A DNA stretch of 31,701 nucleotides from CAZMXS01 sp964570325. GTDB lineage: Bacteria > Verrucomicrobiota > Kiritimatiellia > CAIQIC01 > CAZMXS01. The stretch spans positions 1 to 31,701 of the forward strand of contig CAZMXS010000054.1 in NCBI GenBank assembly GCA_964570325.1. Direction: 5' to 3'. The position numbers were made by a program, and so were the translations under genes. The notes under the pieces were generated by a model. It was not told the origin of the DNA. It was given only the letters and a program-made list of their open reading frames with translations, and did no database searches. This document shows, piece after piece, positions 24,830 to 31,701 of the stretch. Within the stretch, counting starts at the first letter, position 1; every line of letters begins with the position of its first letter.

Positions 24830-27800
24830 TTACGGAATGCGCACGCCGACGCGATAAGCCCGCAACCCGCCCGTCGGGGCCGCGCCTGATGTGTCGCTGG
24901 TGAAGTCATCGGTGAACGTGAACACGCTTTCCGCCATACCGGTTTCGGACCAGGTTCCAATCTTATTGGCGGGATTGGCAAAAGCACGCCATCCGCCGCC
25001 ATCCGTGTATAGGATTTGAAACAGCCGGCCAGGCGCGGTGGTCGTCTTGACCCGCACCCCGCCACCTGCGCGGGCGACCTCCAACACGCGGAAGCAGGAC
25101 GATGTGCTGTTGGCGTCGGTGTTGGCAATGTACTCGTCGTAATTCGACGCCCGATCGCCGTCCTGGTCCTGAGTCCGGTCAGCCGCGCTCAATGCGTTCA
25201 ACCCGTGCGCCACCTCGTAGCCGTCCGGAATATCGTCACCATCGGTATCCCACAATTCGTGGTTCGTTCCCAACGCCATCTCGTTGGTGTTGTCCAGGCC
25301 ATCGCCGTCAAGATCCCGCGCGCTGGCCGCGCTGAACGCCAGCGCGACACTAAAATTGGTGGCCGTGTTATACGTCTCGAACTGTTCCACAAGCGGCAGC
25401 TCGCGCCCCTCCCAACCGGCGTTGACGATGCCCGTCGGCACCAGCGCGGCGTTGCGCCCCAGCACCACGTACGCCTCCCCGCCCCGCGCGTTGGTCAATC
25501 CAGTGAAGCTGGTGTCAAAACGCTTGGCCAGATGGCCATGACCATGCCGCATCAGATCCATTTGATTCGGACCCAATCCGTGCCGCGAATACAGCGTGCC
25601 GACCGCCGGCGCCGCGGCGTATTCCGCCCGGAGCACATCACGGCCGGCGTCCAGCGCCACGGTTTTGACCATCAGGCCGTCGCCGGAAACAAACCTCCAG
25701 TAGTTCGATCCGGCGGCGGGCGGTGTCGGCCACGCGAAATCAAGGTCAATGTAAAGATTGGTGCGGCCGGTGCTGTAGCGGTCCTTGAAGGCGGAGCACC
25801 GGTTGTTGTCGGCGCCCTCGTTCTCGGACTCCTCGGCCGGATTGGCCACGGGCGCGCCAATCACCGCGATGGCGTCGCCACCATTAAGGTTGGGATCATA
25901 AACAAATGCTTTGACCAGCCGCGCACCCCAGCGTTCGAAGCAGGCGAAAACCCGGTTGTTGCACAACACATACTCGTCCAGCGTGTCGTCATCAATGTCC
26001 TGGGCATACACGGAAGTGGCCGCGCCCTGCGCGCCCGAGCGCACGCGCGTCACCCATTCCGCCGCCTCTTTCAGCACGCCCACATCGCGCACATGGCCGT
26101 GCAATCGGACCGCCCAGCCCGACGTGTTGTCGGCCGTTGTGTCTTCGTATGAAACCGTGCATGCGTCGTTGCGATTGAAGGTGACTTGGTAATTCCGCGA
26201 CTGGTACTGGTCCGGGTTGGCGTCCTCGTCATGCCAGGCGGTTTCGTAAATCATCGCGCTGTATGACCATTCCGCCAGTTCGCGAAGATTGGTTGCCGTG
26301 ATCTGCGCGATTGCATCCCACGCGTCGCGGATCAGGGTGTTGGTTGTGTTCAGATCGCCGTACTTCTTCATGCCGGCCGGCGCCCAGGCGTCATGCACCG
26401 CAGCGGTGCGATTGAAAAAACTCTCTTCCTGGGCGCTGCCGTAATACCAGTTGTCGTAAGTGTGTTCGCTTGCGCGCTTAAGCCACTCGTAAGTCTGGCT
26501 GGACTGGTCATACACATAGCCATGGTCAATCACCCAACTGGCGTCGTGGGTCGCCCAGTCCAGCACACGCTTGAGCGTCACCAACTCGATCCACGGGTGG
26601 TTGGCCGCCCAGCGCAAGGTGGCATGCCATTGATCCGCGTTGTTGTTGGGGATGGCCGAGGCAAAGGAGTTGCCGGCGTAAGCCTCCCAATCGTCGAAGA
26701 CCAGCGTCAGTTGCGAAGAGTCCGCATGCCGGGCCTTCTGCAGCAGGGTGTAGCGTGTGTCGAGGGCCATGCCGCCGTCGGCGTTGCCGAACTTCGCCTG
26801 GTCCTCGCGGTCATTGATCATAAAGCAATAGACTCCATTGATCTTGTGGACCTTGTGGTGATAGGTTTCCTCATCATTCCCCTGCCCGCCGGCCCAACGC
26901 CCGCAGTTGTAGTCGTCCCAGCCGGGATTGTTGGTTTCATTGGGGTAAAACCACCAGTGCAGATGGGTCACTTCGTCCAGGTAGGTGGCTGAGAACCCGC
27001 TGGCCGCGATGTCTTCAAACGTCTTGCCGTCCAATGGGCCCTCCGCTCGCGCGTGGGCGTTATTGGTCTGGCTGCGGATCACGCGCTCGGGTGTGTGCAT
27101 CACGCCCATGTCACGCTCCGACAGGCCGTAGAGTTCCGCGATCAATTCCGAGTTCTGGCGGATGCTCTGCTGGTTCACGGCGCCTTCGAAATACGGCATG
27201 ATGTGCTCGGCCAGCACGCCGCCAATCAGCGCGCCAGGCCCGTTAGTAACAAACGCGCCCACGCGCGCGAGAAAAGTCGGCCCGTCGCGCACCGGGTAAT
27301 TCGTTGCGGTCGGATCCTGCCGGGCCCAGAGCAGGGAGATGAGCAGCGTGCCGCTCAAGTGCAGGTTGATCGGGGTGTTCAGCATCTCGGCCGAATCCAA
27401 CAGCCGCACAAAACCGGGATAGAGGTTAAGGTCGGCGCGGTCGGTGAAAATGTGCCGCTGGGTGCCGTCCTGCGCGCCGACCGACTGGTTGGCGTGCGCG
27501 ACGGCGGCGTACTTCGCGCGACCGGTGGCAGCGGTGGCCGGGATTGCGTTGGACAGGATGCCCGTGCCGTCGCCGACATTGGGCGTCAGAATCCCGAAAT
27601 GGTCCACGATGTCGCTGCGGTTGGTCAGTTCACCGGGACCATCGTGCGTGCCGTCGCGGCAAATGAACGGCTGGAAATTGATCACGGACGAGCCATTCCA
27701 ACCCGCGGCGATCAGCGCGGAACGTTTGATGCCGAACTCCACGCCGTCCAAATCGCTGCGCCAGTAGCTGCCAACAAAATCCGATGCCCGACTGGTCCAG

Positions 27801-28243
27801 CCTGCGTCAACCAGATCATAGTACGGCGTGGCATAGAGTTTGACGCACAGCTCCCACGGATGGTCGGTGCGCGTGTCCGTCCAATCGGGAAACCACGGCT
27901 GTCCGCCGGGCGCACAGTCAATCCCGACGTAAACATCGAGGGCGGAGTTCTCCACGCCATAACCCAGATCGAAGAAATCCAGACGGAAGTAAAGGTTGGT
28001 TCCGTCATCATGGGTGTAAAAAGCAATTGCGTCACGCGAGGTATCATTACCGTCGTTGAATCGGTACTCATCGTCGTTGGCATCCAGCGCGCGGACATCC
28101 GCCTGGTCCCAATCCTGAAACTCCTGATACCAATGCGTGCCGCGCTTATCCACGCCGATCTCCGGACCGGCGCCAATGGTGATGGCCCAACCCAGCGCCG
28201 GCGCCAGACAAATGATTCCGCCCATAATGATGTGTTTGAACAT
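24830..28243 (-). CDS. Secreted GH57-like alpha-glucan-active protein with DOMON-like domain and calcium repeats
   Basis: A 1,137-residue exported protein. A signal peptide (about residues 1-20, MFKHIIMGGIICLAPALGWA) starts at the ATG at 28243, with AAGGG five bases upstream. The frame runs open to 28417 without a signal, so I reject the longer form. A DOMON-like domain (about 21-235) includes TSRDAIAFYTHDDG. The GH57-like region has HANQ (H250), the nucleophile motif HTPER (E386) and VFDDWEAY, with putative acid D518 and E520. This resembles the DDGE motif of GH57 4-alpha-glucanotransferases. A beta-sandwich follows with DIDDDTLDEYVLCNNRV. Calcium repeats (DLDGDGLDNTNE, DTDGDDIPDGYE) and a small terminal beta domain end the chain. 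It is a paralog of the second half of the giant amylase at near-equal length. The family call is by motif; the exact activity (amylase or transferase) is unknown. Confidence 0.8.
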   Translation of the reverse strand: MFKHIIMGGIICLAPALGWAITIGAGPEIGVDKRGTHWYQEFQDWDQADVRALDANDDEYRFNDGNDTSRDAIAFYTHDDGTNLYFRLDFFDLGYGVENSALDVYVGIDCAPGGQPWFPDWTDTRTDHPWELCVKLYATPYYDLVDAGWTSRASDFVGSYWRSDLDGVEFGIKRSALIAAGWNGSSVINFQPFICRDGTHDGPGELTNRSDIVDHFGILTPNVGDGTGILSNAIPATAATGRAKYAAVAHANQSVGAQDGTQRHIFTDRADLNLYPGFVRLLDSAEMLNTPINLHLSGTLLISLLWARQDPTATNYPVRDGPTFLARVGAFVTNGPGALIGGVLAEHIMPYFEGAVNQQSIRQNSELIAELYGLSERDMGVMHTPERVIRSQTNNAHARAEGPLDGKTFEDIAASGFSATYLDEVTHLHWWFYPNETNNPGWDDYNCGRWAGGQGNDEETYHHKVHKINGVYCFMINDREDQAKFGNADGGMALDTRYTLLQKARHADSSQLTLVFDDWEAYAGNSFASAIPNNNADQWHATLRWAANHPWIELVTLKRVLDWATHDASWVIDHGYVYDQSSQTYEWLKRASEHTYDNWYYGSAQEESFFNRTAAVHDAWAPAGMKKYGDLNTTNTLIRDAWDAIAQITATNLRELAEWSYSAMIYETAWHDEDANPDQYQSRNYQVTFNRNDACTVSYEDTTADNTSGWAVRLHGHVRDVGVLKEAAEWVTRVRSGAQGAATSVYAQDIDDDTLDEYVLCNNRVFACFERWGARLVKAFVYDPNLNGGDAIAVIGAPVANPAEESENEGADNNRCSAFKDRYSTGRTNLYIDLDFAWPTPPAAGSNYWRFVSGDGLMVKTVALDAGRDVLRAEYAAAPAVGTLYSRHGLGPNQMDLMRHGHGHLAKRFDTSFTGLTNARGGEAYVVLGRNAALVPTGIVNAGWEGRELPLVEQFETYNTATNFSVALAFSAASARDLDGDGLDNTNEMALGTNHELWDTDGDDIPDGYEVAHGLNALSAADRTQDQDGDRASNYDEYIANTDANSTSSCFRVLEVARAGGGVRVKTTTAPGRLFQILYTDGGGWRAFANPANKIGTWSETGMAESVFTFTDDFTSDTSGAAPTGGLRAYRVGVRIP

Positions 28244-28435
28244 GCGAACCCTTCGATAATAGACGGTAGAATACGGCTTTTCGTTCGCGGCGTTAAATTG
28301 AATGATCGGGAGGACGGCGGCGCCCGATGCCAGCCCGAATGGTTTCCAAATCGGGCAAGCGTCCATCGGCAAGCCCCAGGATCCCACCCTGGCTGGCCAT
28401 TGGGCGGATTGAATCACCGGACCGATCGCTACGGC

Positions 28436-30475
28436 CTATTCGATATTCAGGCCCGCGATATACGTCGCGATCTCCGCCCGCTTTTTCTGTTCGTCCTCGC
28501 GAAGCTGGTCAAGTTTCAGGCTGGACTGGTCAATCTGATTCTCCTGCTCATTGAGCTTGCGCTCCCAGCGCGAATAGATGTCGGAGTTCTTCTGAACCGT
28601 CACCATATTCTTGCGGATCCGATCCTGGTCAGCGGCGATTTCGGCCAGCTTCTGTTCCAGCAACTGCCGCTCGCGGATCAGGTCAGCCAGTTGTCCCTGC
28701 AGCGCGGCCAGTTTCTTCAGCGCCTCGCGCACGGGCTTGGTTATCACCCGCTGCTCCAGGTAGAACTCAATGTTGTCCGGCGCGAGCCCGGTCAAACCCA
28801 CCGCCTGGCTGACCGTCCGCTGCTCTTTGACCACAAACGCTTCCTTGCCGGGTTCCAGATTCAGCCGAAACCGGTAGAACTGCGCGGTTCGCTCCGGCTC
28901 CTTGGCCGGCTCAGTCAGTTTCCAGTCGGCGCGATAGGGATGTTCGAGAATCAACGCCCGCTTGTCTTTGCGCTTGTTGTTGAGCCGATACGTGGTTGTA
29001 TCCTCATATTTGCGGCTGACGTACAGCAATCCATTCAGAATTTTCAGTCCGACTATTTCCTCGGGCGAGTCGCGCTTTTCCAGCGCAACCTCGCAGGCCA
29101 GATCGAGCGAGTAGGAAAGCAACACCTCCTCGTTCTTCTGAGTATCCTTCAGCCGGGCGTCGCCGGCGTAGATGCCGTCCTCGAATACGGTCACCGGTCC
29201 CTGCATCAGGAACTTACCGGACGTGTTTTTCAGTTCTACGCCGTTCAGCGGATACTTCGCGTCCACGCGCTGGTTATAGATTGAGAGCGGCGCGCCCTCC
29301 ACCTTGTCATTAACGATCGGAATCATCGCTGATTGCTGGCGCGGCAGAGTCACCGGCTCTTCGATCTCGTACGCAAACAATTCGCCCGCCTCGCGCTGTT
29401 CCGCGGCCGCCGCTACCCCCCCGGCCAGATTCATGTTGACTTCAAGCGGCGGTGGCGCGGCTGGCGCTGGCATGGCGTCGCTAACAGCCATTCCATACAA
29501 AAGCGACTCGTCCGCACTCATCTTCGATCTCATGCGCGCGGCGGTGGCGCGGCCCGGACGCGACTCCTCGGCTTCCGTCACCGCGCCTTCATATTTTGGC
29601 GGCGCGATTGCGCCGTAGGTTTCCATCTCGACCACCGGCCGCGCCAGGTAGATTGGATCGTACAGGTTCTGCACAAATGAAATCGGCCGGCCGGACACCA
29701 GCGAAAGCCGAACCTTGTTCCAATCGTCATCCGTCGTGTTCTCCACATGCGCCCAACCCTGGAGCAGCAGTTCCTTCTTGCCGATGACCAAACGGTAGCT
29801 CGTTTTCCAAACGGGCGTCTCGATCATGTAGCCGACGCGCACATCGCGCTTGCCCTTGCCCGCAAACTCCAGATGCACGCCTTTCTTGTCCGTGTTGTGA
29901 CTCCCCGCCAGCGCCTTCAGCGCGGCCTCGAGATCCTTGTTCACCGCCTCGTCATCGAATTTCAGCGTCTGGATGTCATCCAGATTGAGGGAACGCAGCC
30001 CGTCGGGCGTGGCGACGTTCAGGAAGGATTTTTCGATTACAATCTCCTCGCCCTTCAATTCGGCTTTCTTCTCGACGCCCAGAATCCGGCCCGCAAGATC
30101 CTGGCCGCTGGTCTTGATCCGGACGGCCAAGCCGCGCAGATTGCCCAGCAAGGCCGCCAGGCTGGGATCGCCGGACAAATCTATTCGGAAGGATTTAAGC
30201 GTGCGCGCGATCGGATCGCGGGATTCGTACGTGACGGCGGATACTGTGCCGGAGCTTTCGTCAATGAAAACCAGCGATTTGATCACATCGTTGATCTGTG
30301 TGGTGGTGAACGCCAGGTCCGCGGCATCCGATCCCTCCACTGTGGCTTGCCGGCCGAAATACCCTACGCCGCTGTTGAACAGCACCACTTGCTTGAGCGG
30401 CAGCTCGACGGCGGCCAATGTCAGCACTGGAGTCACAACCAACGCGGCCATCCAGCATACGCAACGCTTGTCCAT
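28436..30475 (-). CDS. Exported DUF4139-type protein (mucoidy-inhibitor MuiA-like)
   Basis: A 679-residue protein. A signal peptide (about residues 1-22, MDKRCVCWMAALVVTPVLTLAA) starts at the ATG at 30475, with the strong ribosome site GGGAGG five bases upstream. The frame is open to 30613 but without support. The N-terminal domain (VELPLKQVVLFNSGVGYFGR) resembles the DUF4140 start of MuiA-like proteins. The middle holds the DUF4139 beta region, with YMIETPVWKTSYRLVIGK and GWAHVENTTDDDWNKVRLSL, both typical. A low-complexity insert (PAPAAPPPLEVN) interrupts it. The last 95 residues (about 582-675) are a coiled coil. MuiA-like proteins are named for a mucoidy effect, but their biochemistry is unknown to me. 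It precedes the GH57-like gene by 192 bases on the same strand. Confidence 0.8.
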   Translation of the reverse strand: MDKRCVCWMAALVVTPVLTLAAVELPLKQVVLFNSGVGYFGRQATVEGSDAADLAFTTTQINDVIKSLVFIDESSGTVSAVTYESRDPIARTLKSFRIDLSGDPSLAALLGNLRGLAVRIKTSGQDLAGRILGVEKKAELKGEEIVIEKSFLNVATPDGLRSLNLDDIQTLKFDDEAVNKDLEAALKALAGSHNTDKKGVHLEFAGKGKRDVRVGYMIETPVWKTSYRLVIGKKELLLQGWAHVENTTDDDWNKVRLSLVSGRPISFVQNLYDPIYLARPVVEMETYGAIAPPKYEGAVTEAEESRPGRATAARMRSKMSADESLLYGMAVSDAMPAPAAPPPLEVNMNLAGGVAAAAEQREAGELFAYEIEEPVTLPRQQSAMIPIVNDKVEGAPLSIYNQRVDAKYPLNGVELKNTSGKFLMQGPVTVFEDGIYAGDARLKDTQKNEEVLLSYSLDLACEVALEKRDSPEEIVGLKILNGLLYVSRKYEDTTTYRLNNKRKDKRALILEHPYRADWKLTEPAKEPERTAQFYRFRLNLEPGKEAFVVKEQRTVSQAVGLTGLAPDNIEFYLEQRVITKPVREALKKLAALQGQLADLIRERQLLEQKLAEIAADQDRIRKNMVTVQKNSDIYSRWERKLNEQENQIDQSSLKLDQLREDEQKKRAEIATYIAGLNIE

Positions 30476-30557
30476 CGAAACCTCCCATGGTTTAACGTCG
30501 TCAGCATAGTGCGCAAGCACGGGAATGTCCATGATATAGAAATCAATGAGGTTGCCC

Positions 30558-30569
30558 CGTTTTAACGGA
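30558..30569. promoter_or_regulatory. Inverted repeat in the divergent region upstream of the DUF4139 gene
   Basis: CCGTT-TT-AACGG is a perfect five-base inverted repeat in the AT-richer stretch between the divergent DUF4139 gene and the 30612/30760 genes. It may be an operator, but it is short enough to arise by chance. Confidence 0.2.
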
Positions 30570-30611
30570 CACGGGTAATTAAGTGTAAAAGTGCAGCAGG
30601 CGGAGAAGACC

Positions 30612-30728
30612 ATGACTGTGCTTAACCCTCTTTTCCCCGGCGGATGGCGGCAGGTCTCCGAATACCATTATGACCCGTTTTCCGCCAGTGATTGGATCGC
30701 TCGCGTTTGCCGCTGGTGCTGTACGTGA
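30612..30728 (+). CDS. Possible 38-residue ORF, perhaps frameshifted small gene
   Basis: An ATG at 30612 has GGAG six bases upstream. It opens a 38-codon frame starting MTVLNPLFPGGWRQVSEYHY and ending at the TGA at 30726-30728. A different frame, open from about 30691, reads LDRSRLPLVLYVSERIDRN and ends at an ATGA overlap with the next gene start (30760). Joined by a single-base shift near 30685-30700, the two would make one gene of about 50 codons coupled to the next. The ribosome site and the protein-like second frame support a real or recently broken small gene. It could equally be a leader peptide or chance. Confidence 0.35.
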   Translation: MTVLNPLFPGGWRQVSEYHYDPFSASDWIARVCRWCCT

Positions 30729-30759
30729 GCGAGCGGATTGATCGCAACCTGGAGGAAGC

Positions 30760-31617
30760 ATGAAAACTTATTATTGGAGCTTGGTTTGTAGCGTGCTCGC
30801 CACCACCGGAGCGCTGGCGGTATTGCCGGTTGAGCAACGAACCATGTTGAGCGGCAATATCCGTGGTCTGGTGGCCGGATACGAGCAGCGCGGGGAATCC
30901 GTGCCAGTTGAGCTGCAATTGTTCCTTGAGGGCTTGACCAACCAATTGGCGCCGGCACAGTTGAAGGCATTGCAGCGGTTGACAACTGAAAAGCCAGCCG
31001 GTTTGTCTGCCGGTCTGGAGTTCTTCAGCTACCGTGCCGCGCAAGCCGTATATTTGCAGCAGACCGAGGACCCGACCGTCATTTTGGAATGGCTCAAAAC
31101 CGCCAATCCGCTGGCGGCGGCGTCCGCCATGGCCGGAGCGGCCATGGTCCCGCCATCGGCGGCTATACGTGCGGCATTGATGGAGCAATTCGAGCGTTTG
31201 GCAGGCGACCCGTTTGCGCCAGCCAATGCGGATTATGGTCTGCTGTGTTCATGTCTGGCTCAAGGACTGGCGGCTTATACCTCCGACCAGATCATCCCGG
31301 AATTGCGTCAGCGCATGGTCAGGATTAAAATCAATCCAGCCATGCGCATGGAACTATTCCGGGCTTTTCTGGCGGTGGATCCGGCGTCCGCGGGAACCGA
31401 TCAATGGCTGGCCGAGTTGTTCATGGATGAGCGGCATCCACCGCGTCTGACAGAAATGTTGGCGCTGGCCGCTAACCGGCCGGATTTTGAACAACATCTG
31501 GCTCAACTGAAACAGCGCGAATTGGAGGCTTCACTCGTCGCGATTTCCTCCAATGCGGTGGCCGAACGCGTGTTGTTCAATCGCCAAATGATGGCGCCCC
31601 CGGCAAAGGGATTGTAG
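30760..31617 (+). CDS. Exported helical protein, function unknown
   Basis: A 285-residue protein with a signal peptide (about residues 1-20, MKTYYWSLVCSVLATTGALA). The mature protein is almost wholly alpha-helical in appearance, with many Leu, Ala and Gln heptads such as QLFLEGLTNQLAPAQLKAL. Later segments (MRMELFRAFLAVDPASAGTD, WLAELFMDERHPP) suggest short helical repeats of HEAT or TPR type, but the repeat is not regular enough to name. The ribosome site GGAGG lies five bases before the ATG, whose ATGA overlaps the end of the small upstream frame. The 84 bases after the stop contain nothing I can identify. No family was recognised. Confidence 0.8.
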   Translation: MKTYYWSLVCSVLATTGALAVLPVEQRTMLSGNIRGLVAGYEQRGESVPVELQLFLEGLTNQLAPAQLKALQRLTTEKPAGLSAGLEFFSYRAAQAVYLQQTEDPTVILEWLKTANPLAAASAMAGAAMVPPSAAIRAALMEQFERLAGDPFAPANADYGLLCSCLAQGLAAYTSDQIIPELRQRMVRIKINPAMRMELFRAFLAVDPASAGTDQWLAELFMDERHPPRLTEMLALAANRPDFEQHLAQLKQRELEASLVAISSNAVAERVLFNRQMMAPPAKGL

Positions 31618-31701
31618 CGGATTCGCCCGTTTACCGACTGACCGCCCGGTTGCCCTTTCTGTGATCCGCGCAATGCAAACCCGCGATGGGACGGCGGCGG
31701 C

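Noticed and set aside
28244..28417. 58-residue upstream extension of the GH57-like protein
   Set aside because: The internal ATG at 28243 has a strong ribosome site and begins directly with a signal peptide; the extension would bury that signal.
27053..29284. 743-codon open frame on the plus strand
   Set aside because: It lies antisense to both the GH57-like and the DUF4139 genes. Its product is rich in Arg, Gly and Val without domain motifs. It arises from the GC-biased third positions of the real genes.

Overview
The window is GC-rich bacterial DNA with Shine-Dalgarno-led genes on both strands and no RNA gene, insertion sequence or CRISPR array that I can see. Several traits point to the PVC superphylum (Verrucomicrobiota, Kiritimatiellota, Lentisphaerota and relatives). 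There is a GreA-type elongation factor with a very long N-terminal extension, as in Chlamydia. There are secreted proteins rich in thrombospondin-3-like calcium repeats, a PEP-CTERM-like protein, and a secreted SVN..GY-type module protein. This placement is inferred from gene content, not from a marker gene.

Layout. 1-127: start of a membrane-anchored protein on the minus strand (probably an efflux membrane-fusion protein), cut by the window edge. 325-3119: trkA-trkH potassium uptake operon. 3310-7752 (minus): greA-like gene, GtrA-family gene and malQ. 8002-9506: two secreted proteins, the second with a PEP-CTERM-like tail. 9770-14125: a PpiD-like periplasmic chaperone facing, tail to tail, an RfaY-like kinase plus GT39 glycosyltransferase pair, consistent with cell-envelope work. 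14361-14873: small exported protein. 15024-28243: an alpha-glucan island. 28436-31617: a DUF4139-type exported protein, a tiny ORF and an exported helical protein.

The alpha-glucan island is the most interesting part. A 2,764-residue secreted protein joins an intact GH13 alpha-amylase domain, through a calcium-repeat linker and a DOMON-like domain, to a second domain that I read as GH57-like (4-alpha-glucanotransferase/amylase type). A separate 1,137-residue secreted protein nearby, on the same strand, is a paralog of that second half (DOMON-like plus GH57-like plus calcium repeats). Both keep the GH57 nucleophile motif (PER). At the general-acid position the standalone protein has Asp and the fusion has Asn. 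A GDSL/SGNH lipoprotein and a two-helix membrane protein lie between them.

The giant amylase gene and the distant malQ gene both carry a LacI-family-type palindrome of the form GTAAA(G/A)CG(C/T)TT(T/A)AC just upstream. This suggests one maltodextrin regulon: extracellular alpha-glucan is cut by the GH13/GH57 enzymes, and imported maltodextrins are then rearranged by cytoplasmic MalQ. No transporter or LacI-type regulator lies in the window, so that link is inference.

Domain calls come from reading motifs by eye; no database search was run.
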